From a virus: a DNA stretch of 64,000 nucleotides. Below are positions 21,958 through 30,700 of the stretch, piece after piece. Under the pieces are notes generated by a model. That model did no database searches. It saw only the letters and a program-made list of their open reading frames with translations, and was not told the DNA's origin. Numbering within the stretch: the stretch's first letter is position 1; every line of letters starts with the position of its first letter. The stretch lies in IMG/VR virus record IMGVR_UViG_3300035158_000183, positions 1-64,000 of that record; one strand, given 5' to 3'. The position numbers and the translations under genes were made by a program.

Positions 21958-22394
21958 GAGTAGTAGTGAACGGCTGCTTCGATAGATTACATAGCGGACA
22001 CAAGTACATTCTGGTACACGCTCTACGCATAGCCCATATATCCGACGGGAAACTACTAGTGTTATTAAATAGTGATGAGTCCGTCCGTAGGCTCAAGGGG
22101 CCAAACAGGCCACTCGAGACATGGGATATCAGGTCCAACAAAATACTTGAGTATCTACAGATATTCGCCCCAAGCATGATGCACCAGGTAACAGAGTTCG
22201 ATACTGAGGAGGAACTGGAAGAACATATACTCAAGTTCCACCCTCACATGATTGTTAAGGGGAACGACAGACCAGACGTTAGAGAGATAGTAGGATCTGA
22301 CCGTTTCCCCGTACTAATAGTGCCAAGGATACCAGGAGTATCCACTACAGAGGAGTTAAATGCCGACCCTGAGAGAGAAGAAACTACTAAGTAA
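21954..22394 (+). CDS. HldE C-terminal-type adenylyl/cytidylyltransferase
   Basis: A 146-residue nucleotidyltransferase of the HIGH family. The phosphate-binding motif is GCFDRLHSGH (7-16), with both histidines. LLVLLNSDESVRRLKGPNRP and HMIVKGND match the adenylyltransferase half of HldE/RfaE, which joins ADP to heptose-1-phosphate; glycerol-3-phosphate cytidylyltransferases are near relatives. The kinase half is encoded separately three genes on (22967). Together they could make ADP-heptose-like sugar for the GT9-type transferases at 55-58 kb. Confidence 0.75.
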   Translation: MRVVVNGCFDRLHSGHKYILVHALRIAHISDGKLLVLLNSDESVRRLKGPNRPLETWDIRSNKILEYLQIFAPSMMHQVTEFDTEEELEEHILKFHPHMIVKGNDRPDVREIVGSDRFPVLIVPRIPGVSTTEELNADPEREETTK

Positions 22395-22599
22395 GTACGT
22401 TGCCGGGGAGACCAAGCGCTGCCTCAGCCTAGTCAAGATGGCCTTCCAGTGCGTAGGGGATCAGGTCCCACAGTTATCACTGGACTTGATGTACCGGGCA
22501 CTCGCTAGAGATGTTATTAAGGGCTGCCCCTACTTAGAATTCCACGAAGACCTGCAAAAGCAGTTGACAGAGCTTGAAGAGCAGGGTAAGGTCGAATAA
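22360..22599 (+). CDS. Hypothetical helical protein (79 aa)
   Basis: Starts inside the preceding gene (35-base overlap) and runs to 22599. The product is helical and has a plausible core (CLSLVKMAFQCVGDQVP, LMYRALARDVIKG). It lies between the two sugar-activation genes, which may be chance. Function unknown. Confidence 0.55.
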   Translation: MPTLREKKLLSKYVAGETKRCLSLVKMAFQCVGDQVPQLSLDLMYRALARDVIKGCPYLEFHEDLQKQLTELEEQGKVE

Positions 22600-22611
22600 G
22601 AAGAGGGAGTG

Positions 22612-23022
22612 ATGGCAAAATTACACTTCATACAAGAGAAGCTACACATACCGGAAGTAGCCACCAAGGAGTGGGGTGAGGAACATATCATCTGCAGGCA
22701 TCCACATGCCTGTAAGGTAATGATACTTAAGCCCGGCTACCAGGTAAGCCTACACTGGCACAGGAAGAAGTCTGAGACATTTGTACTCATCAAGGGACAG
22801 CTTATCATCGAGATGATTACCCGAGAAGGCAAGACATACACACACCACCTGACAGAGGCATACTCCTCTGTAACACTACTCCCTAACACCCCGCATACAT
22901 TTTATTGCCCAGACGGGCAGCTAAAGCCGACTATATTTATGGAGGCTTCTACGAGGGACAGCCCAGATGACAGCTACAGAGTCTATCCCAGCGGGCCAAG
23001 ACCGGCTCCTGATTATAGGTGA
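22612..23022 (+). CDS. Cupin-domain sugar-phosphate isomerase-like protein
   Basis: A 136-residue single cupin. The first cupin motif is VSLHWHRKKSETFVLIKG (two His, one Glu; about 46-63), the second includes NTPHTFYCP (about 93-101). KEWGEEHII at the start resembles mannose-6-phosphate isomerase-type and sugar-nucleotide-epimerase-type cupins. Its position between an HldE-like adenylyltransferase and kinase suggests a sugar-phosphate isomerase, perhaps standing in for GmhA. That is inference. ATG 22612 is preferred over GTG 22609; AAGAGGGAGTG precedes it. Confidence 0.65.
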   Translation: MAKLHFIQEKLHIPEVATKEWGEEHIICRHPHACKVMILKPGYQVSLHWHRKKSETFVLIKGQLIIEMITREGKTYTHHLTEAYSSVTLLPNTPHTFYCPDGQLKPTIFMEASTRDSPDDSYRVYPSGPRPAPDYR

Positions 23023-23914
23023 CTTGCTAATAGACGAGACGTATTACGTCAGCGTCCCTAAACTCTCCCCAGAGGCCCCAGTCCCCGTTGCTTGCCTCAC
23101 AGGCGGCCCTGTTTGTACACCTGGAGGTGCTGGCCTAGTCGCAGCATTTGCTGCCCGAGAAAATATCCCATCAGTATTTGCTACCTACTGCGATGAGGCC
23201 ACAGCTATGTGGCTACAGCAGACCTTCGAGATCCACACACTCACCTCCGGGCACCACGGCAGACTGGAAAACATCAAGAAGACCAGATATATAGACATGG
23301 CCACCGGCTATCACTTAATCCGGGTCGACAACGACAATATAGCTGACCGACCCAATGAGTGGGCTTACGAGTGCCTCCGTAGGAGCCTAGACCGTGCTTT
23401 CCGTGACTACCACATCCCTATAGTCCTAATAGCAGACTATCGGAAAGGACTCCTTGAGGACGAGGATACTGTATACTGGATCATTCGCCAGGCGCATAAA
23501 CACAGGGCCAAGATATATGTAGACAGCCGGGCTACAGATCTAATTAAATTCACCGGAGTAGACGTACTGAAGCTCAATGACAGTGAATTTTCGTCTGCGA
23601 AGCGCGCTCTCAACGCCTCCCATGAGGGGCAAGTGATGGAAAACCTTGGTGTTTCACGCCTGATAGTGACGAGGGGCGCCGGGGGTGCAGAGCTACATCA
23701 TAAAGGCAGGGCCATAGAGGCCAAGCCAGACCTAACCGGCTTTACAGGTACCCCCGATGTCACCGGGTGCGGGGACATGTTCGGCGTGACATTTTGTAAT
23801 CATTGGGGTATAAAGGATATAGCTCCTGAGGATGCCATTAGAACGGCAGTCCAGAGGGCTACTGAGCTTGCATACGAGCCCATAGGAGAAAGGCTATATG
23901 TCCCTGACGTTTGA
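22967..23914 (+). CDS. HldE N-terminal-type PfkB sugar kinase
   Basis: A 315-residue PfkB/ribokinase-fold kinase. IIGDLLIDETYYVSVPKLSP and EAPVPV (about 17-40) correspond to the opening of HldE heptose-7-phosphate kinases (GDxxLDxY...RISPEAPVPV). The signature PDVTGCGDMFG (about 263-273) contains the catalytic base D270. IVLIADYRKGLL and LKLNDSEF also fit. It overlaps the cupin gene by 56 bases. With the adenylyltransferase at 21954 it makes a split HldE, usually one fused polypeptide in Enterobacteria. Confidence 0.75.
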   Translation: MTATESIPAGQDRLLIIGDLLIDETYYVSVPKLSPEAPVPVACLTGGPVCTPGGAGLVAAFAARENIPSVFATYCDEATAMWLQQTFEIHTLTSGHHGRLENIKKTRYIDMATGYHLIRVDNDNIADRPNEWAYECLRRSLDRAFRDYHIPIVLIADYRKGLLEDEDTVYWIIRQAHKHRAKIYVDSRATDLIKFTGVDVLKLNDSEFSSAKRALNASHEGQVMENLGVSRLIVTRGAGGAELHHKGRAIEAKPDLTGFTGTPDVTGCGDMFGVTFCNHWGIKDIAPEDAIRTAVQRATELAYEPIGERLYVPDV

Positions 23915-24110
23915 CGAGAGAATGGACGCCCTGGAGGCCCTAATGACTAGGGTAGCTAATGATGCAAGCGACCTAGCTACTGATGATGAGATTGATGCTG
24001 TGGTAACCCAGATATTTGACGAGACGATCCAGGATCTACGAGACAGGACTACTGCTCTTAAGAATAACCTGGACATAGTTGAGAGGACTATATCCACAGC
24101 GAACGGATAA
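23898..24110 (+). CDS. Hypothetical coiled-coil protein (70 aa)
   Basis: Starts inside the kinase gene (17-base overlap). The protein is acidic and helical throughout with heptad-like spacing (MDALEALMTRVANDASDL, then LRDRTTALKNNLDIVERTI). Probably an oligomerising small protein. Function unknown. Confidence 0.55.
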   Translation: MSLTFDERMDALEALMTRVANDASDLATDDEIDAVVTQIFDETIQDLRDRTTALKNNLDIVERTISTANG

Positions 24111-24114
24111 CCAC

Positions 24115-24378
24115 ATGTCAAGGAGTGCACACGCGCAATCCACTTACAAACTAAGAAAATTACCAAGATGCTCCAGATGCAACGTAGAATTTATCCTAGT
24201 CATGGTCAGCTACGCAGACCTGGCCAAACCAGTCTGGGAATGGGAATGCCCAAAATGCCGGAAGACTGTTGCTAGGGAGCTACTACAAGAAGAAACCCCA
24301 CGGAAGGACGAGGCATACATCAGTCAAAGATGTGAAGCACTAAGAAAAGAAGATGGAAAGCGCCGTAGTCGTCGATAA
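24115..24378 (+). CDS. Basic zinc-ribbon protein (87 aa)
   Basis: ATG 24115 is preferred over 24079, which lies inside the preceding gene; no strong site precedes either. Two cysteine pairs (CSRCN and CPKCRK) form a zinc ribbon, and the tail is basic (KEDGKRRSRR). Such proteins often bind nucleic acids or RNA polymerase. The tail overlaps the next gene by 26 bases. Confidence 0.55.
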   Translation: MSRSAHAQSTYKLRKLPRCSRCNVEFILVMVSYADLAKPVWEWECPKCRKTVARELLQEETPRKDEAYISQRCEALRKEDGKRRSRR

Positions 24379-24712
24379 ACTCTGCAGAATTCTTAACGAA
24401 GCCGAGGTAACACAGCAGGACATGGTCCCTGTGCTCTCCCAATTGTTATTTTCTATTGGGGCCTCGTTGGAGAATTGTGGCAAAGTTACGTCTGAACAGG
24501 TGCTACGGCAGTATGCTACCAACCCCACTCTAGGCAATGCCTTGATGGCCCAAGCCCTCCAAATGAAGGAGACGTGGGTAACCGAGGAAAGGGAAGACGA
24601 TGACCGTGACACCGCAGAAGACATTCCGAGAGAGGCAGATCGAGGGGAGACTGCCACTACCGTTCGAGCTGTACAAGGGAGTGAAGGGGAAGCTTGGAGC
24701 GATGAGGCTTAA
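24353..24712 (+). CDS. Hypothetical protein (119 aa)
   Basis: Begins at ATG 24353 after AAAAGAAG. The N-terminal 80 residues are a plausible helical domain (VVVDKLCRILNEAEVTQQDM, LMAQALQMKETW). The last ~38 residues are low-complexity and lie in the 113-base overlap with the next gene, so either the overlap is real with a disordered tail, or the next gene starts later (24702). Confidence 0.5.
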   Translation: MESAVVVDKLCRILNEAEVTQQDMVPVLSQLLFSIGASLENCGKVTSEQVLRQYATNPTLGNALMAQALQMKETWVTEEREDDDRDTAEDIPREADRGETATTVRAVQGSEGEAWSDEA

Positions 24713-25169
24713 GCTGAAGAGAGCATATACCGACCTAACGGATGACCGGGGACTAGGCGGCTGTGTCTTCCTAGAGATGGCCCCAGCTGTTGGGCCTAAT
24801 AACTACGACTGGAAGAACGGTAAAATAGTGATAGCACTAGGCATCACGGATATCCCCAAGATAATCCTATACCTCCGTAGTTCAGGACACCCACTGTTCC
24901 AGAAGGACGACGGCCAGCTCAAGATATACCATGACAGAGGAGCCGGAACTGCTGCAAAAGGTCAGGACACAACATCACTGAATTTCAACAAGCCTCCTGA
25001 CCGAAATAATTTCTTTCTGCAAGCGTACCAAAAGCGCGGTAACGTTAGTAAACAGGCCACGGTATCAATCTCCCCTGATGAAGCCATTGCCATGGGTACA
25101 CTGCTTCAAGCTGCTATCCCCATCATTTTAGCGTGGGACCTACCGCCTGAGGGACCAGCTAACAGCTAA
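24600..25169 (+). CDS. Whirly-like single-strand DNA-binding protein (candidate)
   Basis: A 189-residue protein. After a basic start come FELYKGVKGKLGAMRLKLKR, GCVFLEMAPAVGPNNYDWKN with KIVIALGITDI, a KIYHD-type strand, and a helix ending PIILAWD. This order (two beta-sheets with the YDW turn, then a helix ending in I-x-GW/AW) is that of Whirly proteins, which bind single-stranded DNA as tetramers. The resemblance is by pattern. An alternative start at ATG 24702 after TTGGAGCG would remove the first 34 residues, including the ELYKG strand, so the longer form is preferred. Confidence 0.5.
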   Translation: MTVTPQKTFRERQIEGRLPLPFELYKGVKGKLGAMRLKLKRAYTDLTDDRGLGGCVFLEMAPAVGPNNYDWKNGKIVIALGITDIPKIILYLRSSGHPLFQKDDGQLKIYHDRGAGTAAKGQDTTSLNFNKPPDRNNFFLQAYQKRGNVSKQATVSISPDEAIAMGTLLQAAIPIILAWDLPPEGPANS

Positions 25170-25278
25170 AGTTTGGCGCGATGCTGGAGGAGAGTTTCTG
25201 AGACATTCCACTCATAAACCGGTGGACATTTGCGCCCAAATGGATAGAATAGAGTGACGGGAAATTTAGTTTGGTGCG
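25170..25278 (+). repeat. Intergenic direct repeat AGTTTGGYGCG (two copies)
   Basis: The 123-base gap 25170-25292 has no gene. AGTTTGGCGCG (25170-25180) and AGTTTGGTGCG (25268-25278) are near-identical, each 12-15 bases before or at a purine-rich GGAG stretch. Between them, GCGCCCAAA (25232-25240) is nearly the reverse complement of TTTGGCGC (25172-25179), so a long hairpin is possible. It may be a regulatory RNA leader for the gene at 25293. Confidence 0.35.
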
Positions 25279-25292
25279 TTCCCGGAGTAATC

Positions 25293-25583
25293 ATGGAAAT
25301 CCTATGTCCCAAGTGTAAGCAGTATTTGTACCTGATGGTGCACACCAAGCACTATTTCAGCGTCAAGGAGGTCGGTCTGATTGATGTAGTCCCGGGCGAC
25401 AAGATGGATGAGGAGAAGTTCTATGTTCTCCGCTGCATGAACTGCCACTGGGGCGGCTGGGTAGATGAATACCATGAAGCTGTGAACAATATCATCAGAC
25501 TATTCAAGAAGGGAGAAGACCCAAACCATGGGAAGTATGATCCAAACATTCCACCGGATATTCCGCCAGCGGGTCACGCGTAA
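25293..25583 (+). CDS. Zinc-ribbon protein (96 aa)
   Basis: ATG 25293 follows CCCGGAGTAATC. A zinc ribbon of CPKC (5-8) and CMNC (about 49-52) frames an insert that begins YLYLMVHTKHYFSV. The aromatic stretch HWGGWVDEYHEAV follows. The tail is proline-rich (NIPPDIPPAG). One of about ten small zinc-ribbon proteins in the window. Function unknown. Confidence 0.6.
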   Translation: MEILCPKCKQYLYLMVHTKHYFSVKEVGLIDVVPGDKMDEEKFYVLRCMNCHWGGWVDEYHEAVNNIIRLFKKGEDPNHGKYDPNIPPDIPPAGHA

Positions 25584-25950
25584 GCTGCTTGAGCTGTGGA
25601 TAGAATATGCCAGGAACACTTACGGTCCTAAATCTGATGTCTGTCTCGTCGAGGGAAGCCGGTCTGACCCCATAGAGCCATTTGTAACTTACCAGACTGC
25701 TTCCACACATGGAGGAACGAGGGCTAGCCCGGACTGCGGCACCATAATACGCACACAGGTAGGCCAAAACACTCTACTACGCTATGGGATGCCACTCTCA
25801 GAGCATGATATACCACATGTCGTACTACTGCCCACACCGTCCCTTCTGCTTGCCTTGGGGGTCCGAAGCACAAAGAAGTTTCTTGAAGACTGGCCGGGCG
25901 ACTCAAAGGTTGGCGAGGTAGTAGCTGTTAAATATTCCGTTATAGTTTAA
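25528..25950 (+). CDS. Hypothetical protein (140 aa)
   Basis: Overlaps the previous gene by 56 bases, with GGGAGAAG about eight bases before ATG 25528 (an alternative ATG is at 25537). The first third is basic and helical (IFRQRVTRKLLELWIEYAR); the rest has beta strands (IPHVVLLPTPSLLLALG). No motif recognised. Confidence 0.55.
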   Translation: MGSMIQTFHRIFRQRVTRKLLELWIEYARNTYGPKSDVCLVEGSRSDPIEPFVTYQTASTHGGTRASPDCGTIIRTQVGQNTLLRYGMPLSEHDIPHVVLLPTPSLLLALGVRSTKKFLEDWPGDSKVGEVVAVKYSVIV

Positions 25951-25961
25951 AGGAGCGTGAG

Positions 25962-26492
25962 ATGCCTGATAAGCCCCTGTCACTAGATGCCTACGTATGG
26001 AAACCCAGCGATGAAGAGATGGTACTGGTCGAGAAGATGCTGGAGTATGTGGTTTCCCAGGCAGATGTCTCAACCCACTGTGAAGTCATAGACTTACAGA
26101 CCTATACCCGGAAGGCCGAGACTGCAAAATTCACCATAGCTTTCGGAGATATGGTATTTTCCCAGTTAGTAGAGGATATACCCGATGACAAGCTCTGCAG
26201 GCTCCCGTCCCTGGACAAGCTTCTGGACACCCCTAACAATGCCTCCAGGCGTCGCCAGGCGCTCCAAACACTCGATAGGGTGGCAAGTACCCTACAGGAG
26301 GCTGCAGTCGCTGTAGAGACCCCCACAGCCTCCCACGTGGAGCTGGAGGACGGTACGACGGCAGGGAAGATAGGCACAGACATCCAGATCACCGAGCAGG
26401 AGGCAGAATACCTCAAGAGGCTCAAGGAATTACTGGGTGGCGGTAAAATTGTAGTAACCAAGGGAGATGTAAAGATTGAGGTATTGAGCTAG
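25962..26492 (+). CDS. Hypothetical protein (176 aa)
   Basis: Starts after AAAGGAGCGTGAG. An N-terminal helical part (DEEMVLVEKMLEYVVSQ), a middle with Arg-rich helix (NNASRRRQALQTLDRVASTL) and a C-terminal part of helix then strand (YLKRLKELLGGGKIVVTKG). No family recognised. It ends the gene run that precedes a possible terminator. Confidence 0.55.
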   Translation: MPDKPLSLDAYVWKPSDEEMVLVEKMLEYVVSQADVSTHCEVIDLQTYTRKAETAKFTIAFGDMVFSQLVEDIPDDKLCRLPSLDKLLDTPNNASRRRQALQTLDRVASTLQEAAVAVETPTASHVELEDGTTAGKIGTDIQITEQEAEYLKRLKELLGGGKIVVTKGDVKIEVLS

Positions 26493-26497
26493 AAGTA

Positions 26498-26515
26498 AAG
26501 CCGGTACGCCGGTTT
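26498..26515 (+). terminator. Possible Rho-independent terminator
   Basis: AAGCCGG, loop TACG, CCGGTTT form a seven-base-pair stem with one G-U, followed by the pyrimidine-rich CTGTTCTT. The T-run is weak. It lies in the 77-base gap after the gene ending at 26492. A six-codon frame (ATGAGTGAGG...) occupies 26553-26573. Confidence 0.4.
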
Positions 26516-26569
26516 CTGTTCTTCGGGTGGGCATTATAACAGGAGTAAGTAGATGAGTGAGGTTAAGAG

Positions 26570-27118
26570 ATGAAAGAGAGTACTGAGAAACTAGCCCAGC
26601 GGCTGAAGGAAACCCAGGAGTTTTGTGGTGAGGTCGGCGAGTACCTGGAGAAGAACTTCTATGTTGAAGGCAAGACCATGAAACAGTGGAAGCAGTACTT
26701 CAAGATAGATATCCCTGATGATATCACCTTCCCTGTAGTTATTAAGCTAGCCAGCAAAATCTGGATGAAATACCAGAGGGCTGCATATTTCCGTGATAAG
26801 CAGCAAGTTCAGCTGGCTATCATGGAGCAGACCAAGCATGAAAAATATCACCAGGAATATCAGCGGGCCAGGACAGAGAACGAGAAGAAGTTTAATAAGC
26901 CATTAGCTGCAGAATCCTGCAAGGTTGCAGCTACGCTGGCCATTGGCGACTTGGAAAATGCTATTGCAAACCAGAAGGTGGTACATAGTTTCTGGGTCAA
27001 GACGTGTGATACACTAACTGAAATGAGAAAACTATTAGAGCTTACAGGCTACGCTCTTTCGGGTGACGCGCGGGTCCAAAGAGACGTAGTTATTAGGGGT
27101 GATGGCGGTGCGAATTAA
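26570..27118 (+). CDS. Hypothetical helical protein; candidate UvsY-like mediator (182 aa)
   Basis: The protein is charged and almost all-helical. KIWMKYQRAAYFRDKQQVQL, a long KHEKYHQEYQRARTENEKKF helix, and a C-terminal QKVVHSFWVKTCDTLTEMRK block give the size and layout of phage recombination mediators of the UvsY kind, where a C-terminal helix bundle carries a Trp/Phe pair. No identity with UvsY can be claimed by eye. RecA lies 7 kb downstream, which makes the idea reasonable but weak. Confidence 0.4.
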   Translation: MKESTEKLAQRLKETQEFCGEVGEYLEKNFYVEGKTMKQWKQYFKIDIPDDITFPVVIKLASKIWMKYQRAAYFRDKQQVQLAIMEQTKHEKYHQEYQRARTENEKKFNKPLAAESCKVAATLAIGDLENAIANQKVVHSFWVKTCDTLTEMRKLLELTGYALSGDARVQRDVVIRGDGGAN

Positions 27119-27656
27119 ACCCGAGAATACTGCGATACGCAGGAATAAACCTTCACGTCCCACGAGAGACCTCAGAGAGCAGACTCTGTATCTACCTGAT
27201 GGCTACTCTGTGCTTGACTATGGGTGTGGCCGGGGTGACGATGCTGAATGGCTGGAAGGTCTGGGATACCACGTGGTGGCCTGGGACAAGTACATAGACT
27301 GTGACCCCAAGCCCGACAGACGTATGGATGTAGTCCTATGTGTGTATGTTATATGTACCATACCAGACCCAGCTGAGCGCATCGAGGTTATTGAGGACGC
27401 ATGGAGGTACGTAGAGCCTGGTGGCTGCTTGCTATTAGCCACCAGGACCCAGGAAGAGCTACGGCGCGAGGCCCAGAAGCACGGCTGGCCGAAGTACAAG
27501 GACGGCTGGATCACCAGCGAAAGGCGTGGTACATTTCAGAAAGGCTTCACAGAAGACGAGCTGGCCAATATGTGCCAGAGGCTCGTACACCTTGGGCATG
27601 TTGAGATCGGCGGACCACCCAGAGACTATTCGTGTGTGAGAGTTGTCAAGAAGTAA
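27102..27656 (+). CDS. SAM-dependent methyltransferase, DNA-phosphorothioation-associated type
   Basis: A 184-residue class I methyltransferase. The start TAIRRNKPSRPTRDL with SVLDYGCGRGDD (about 36-47) and the acidic end of strand 2 (VVAWDKY) match the N-terminal half of the putative methyltransferases associated with dnd DNA phosphorothioation loci (TIGR04096). CVYVICTIPDPAER is motif IV-like. No dndBCDE genes are in the window. It may modify DNA, RNA or a small molecule. ATG 27102 is preferred over GTG 27099; the gene overlaps its neighbour by 17 bases. Confidence 0.65.
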   Translation: MAVRIKPENTAIRRNKPSRPTRDLREQTLYLPDGYSVLDYGCGRGDDAEWLEGLGYHVVAWDKYIDCDPKPDRRMDVVLCVYVICTIPDPAERIEVIEDAWRYVEPGGCLLLATRTQEELRREAQKHGWPKYKDGWITSERRGTFQKGFTEDELANMCQRLVHLGHVEIGGPPRDYSCVRVVKK

Positions 27657-27700
27657 ATATATGTAGACAGCTGTGGTAAAGTTGTCATCATATATGTAGA
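27657..27700 (+). repeat. Direct repeat ATATATGTAGA upstream of nrdJ
   Basis: Two perfect copies of ATATATGTAGA, at 27657-27667 and 27690-27700, start 33 bases apart (three helix turns), in the 58-base gap before the ribonucleotide reductase gene. The first overlaps the end of the methyltransferase gene region. The arrangement suits an operator, though it is not the NrdR box. The start codon is preceded by TTTTCGGAGTATTC. Confidence 0.4.
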
Positions 27701-27714
27701 TTTTCGGAGTATTC

Positions 27715-30700
27715 ATGCAAACTCGTAAGGTCAATGTAGAAATAACCACCCCAGACGGCGATGTAGTATTCAGCAAGCCCGACTTTGAGGTACCCGAGTT
27801 CTGGTCTGATAGGGCAGCCACAATAGTGGCCTCCAAGTACGCCACGGATGACGAGCAGAGCGCCCTGCAGGTCATTGGCAGAGTTGCAGCCCAAATTACC
27901 AAGTGGGGAGTAGCTCAAGGCTACTTTGGACAGGACGTCTCCGAGTGGCACGAAGACACAGTGCTCTCATCGTGCAAAGATAAACATAACTGTGAGGTAT
28001 GTGACTTCTACGGAAGCCTCATGGATATTCTTATCAACCAGAGAGCTAGCTTTAACAGCCCTGTATGGTTTAATTGTGGTGTCCCCGAGAATTCTCCACA
28101 AATGTCGGCGTGTTTTGTCATCCCTGTCGAGGATAACATGGAGAGTATCCTGAATCACGCTGTGGTGGAAGGCATGATCTTTAAGAGTGGCTCCGGTGCT
28201 GGGGTGAACGTTAGCAAGCTCAGGGCACAGGGAGAGAAGCTCTCTAATAAGGGCGAGGCCTCCGGCCCTGTCAGCTTTATGGAAGGCTGGGACGCCTTCG
28301 CCGGTATTATTAAGAGCGGAGGTAAGGTCCGGAGAGCAGCCAAACTAGTCTGCATGGATGTAGACCATCCGGACATCTTTAAGTTCATTGAGTGTAAACA
28401 GCATGAGGAGAGGAAGGCCAAGATTCTAATTGCCAACGGCATAGACCCAGAGGAGGCCTACCATACAGTCTTCTTCCAGAATACCAACCATTCCATTAGA
28501 ACTACAGATGAGTTTATGAATATTATTCGGAATAAGCGTGATGAATGGGCGCTGGTTAACAGAGGAGACAGCAAGCTTACTTATACTTCAGCCAGGAAGA
28601 TTTTACGCGCAGCTGCTGAGGTAGCCTGGGAGACTGGAGATCCGGGCATACAGTTTCACGACCGAATGAACAGTGATAACCCAGTACCTTCCATGGGGGA
28701 AATTCGGAGCACAAACCCCTGCTTTGCAGGAGATACAAGAATATCGACACCTTACGGCTACAGAAGAATTATCGACCTTGTTGCATTAGCGACAACAGAA
28801 GGCATAATGACTGACGTCCATACTGAGGATGGTATTATAAGCACACCGATAGCCTTCATGGCGACAGGAAAGAATGACATCCTCAGAGTAGAGCTGTCTG
28901 ACGGAAGGGTAATAAAGACCACGCCCAATCACAACTGGTTCATCAGCGGTCAAAAGATTCCAGCCTGCGAACTTGAACCTGGAATGCCTATAGAGTTGAT
29001 ACACCAGAGGCGACCCAAAAGACGTATCTCAGCAGACGAACAACAACTTAGTGTGAAAGAGGATATCAATGATTACAGAACACCAGGAACACATTTTATT
29101 GAAGATGCAAACTTCCCAGCCACGCTAACAGCTGAGTTCGCAGAAATACTAGGACACCTTACAGGTGATGGTTACATATCAGATGGAGAACAATACTCAG
29201 TTGGATGGATCTTTGGGACACATCCAGATGAATCAGAAAAGCTACACGATAGATATAAAACGGTCTTAAACAAATATCTGCCCATAAATACTACAACCAA
29301 CACTAATGGATGTAGGGTACTCCGTTACAATAGACGGCCTGTGCTGAACTACTTTGTAGACTTGGGGTTTTCTCGATGTAAGGCACATGAGAAGAGAGTG
29401 CCTGAGATCTTCTTCAAAGCCGAACCGCCAATTCTGAAACAATACCTGTGCGGGTATTTTGGTGCTGACGGGACAGTTTATGGGAAAGAAGAGGAGGGGT
29501 CCTGCTCAGTAAACTGTGCTTCAACATCCCCAGAATTGTTACGAGATATCCAGCTTCTTCTTGATGTCTTTAACATAAGATCCTGGATCAAAAAGATGAA
29601 AGATCCAGGCCAAATAACATTCGCCGACGGCAAGACATACAATACTCGCGCAACATATAGACTAAGCATCGATCCAGAGGATGTCAGGAGTTTTCATGAA
29701 CTTATTGGATTTAGTGTAGACTATAAGAACAACAGGCTTGCCTCCCTATTAGAATGTCGAAAGACAGTCAAACCACGACGCAAACAAGTTCATATTGTTT
29801 CTGTGGTAAAACAGAAAAGACAAGAAATAACTTACAATCTTACAGAGCCTATAAACAATTTAGTCTTTGCCAACGGGGTTCTTATAGCACAGTGTTCAGA
29901 ATTTAGTGCGGTAGACAATTCAAGTTGCAACTTAGCCAGTCTAAACCTAGTAAAGTACATGAATCCTGAAGCTGAGGATGGTTTTGATGATGCGCTGTTC
30001 CGCAAGGACATCCACACGATGATCACTGCCATGGATATTATGGTAGAGGCAGCTGAATATCCTACGGAGGACATCAGGAAGACCACAATAGCTACCAGGC
30101 CATTAGGGTTGGGCTTCACCAATCTGGGAGCATACCTAATGTTAATTGGGTTGCCATATGACTCAGAAGAAGCCAGAGAAACAGCTTCAAAGATCACTAA
30201 ACTAATGTCTTACTGCGCATGTGAGCGGAGCATAGAATTAGCCAAGAAGCTAGGGCCATTTGAGAAGTTTGAAGAGAACAAAGAGACCTGTCTAGAGATC
30301 ACTGAACGTATAGCAGGTGCTCCTAGAGGACTAAAGACGCATGGCCTCCGCAACTCACAGCTAACTCTGTTAGCTCCGACGGGCACGATCTCATTTATGA
30401 TGGACTGTGATACTACTGGTATAGAGCCGCTGTTTGCCTTAAGGAGCACGAAACAGCTGGCTGGCGGCGGAACTCTAGAACTGACCCCAGCATGTGTACA
30501 GAAATCATTTGAGAACCTCGGCGACTATGTACAGGACAATAGGCCACCGAACAAGGATATTTCAGAACACATATCAGATCTGCCGGAAGCCAAACGAGCC
30601 ATCTTCAAGACAGCCAATGAGATCCGCTGGCGAGACCACATACTTATGATGGCAGCCTGCCAGAAGCACCTGAATGGTGCCATTAGTAAGTGTGTGACAG

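Noticed and set aside
26553-26573. Six-codon ORF with the ATGAGTGA junction before 26570
   Set aside because: Too short to call a gene; could be a leader but there is no further evidence.
27657-27714. Cobalamin riboswitch upstream of the B12-dependent reductase
   Set aside because: The gap is only 58 bases, too short for the known class, and lacks its conserved B12-box sequence.
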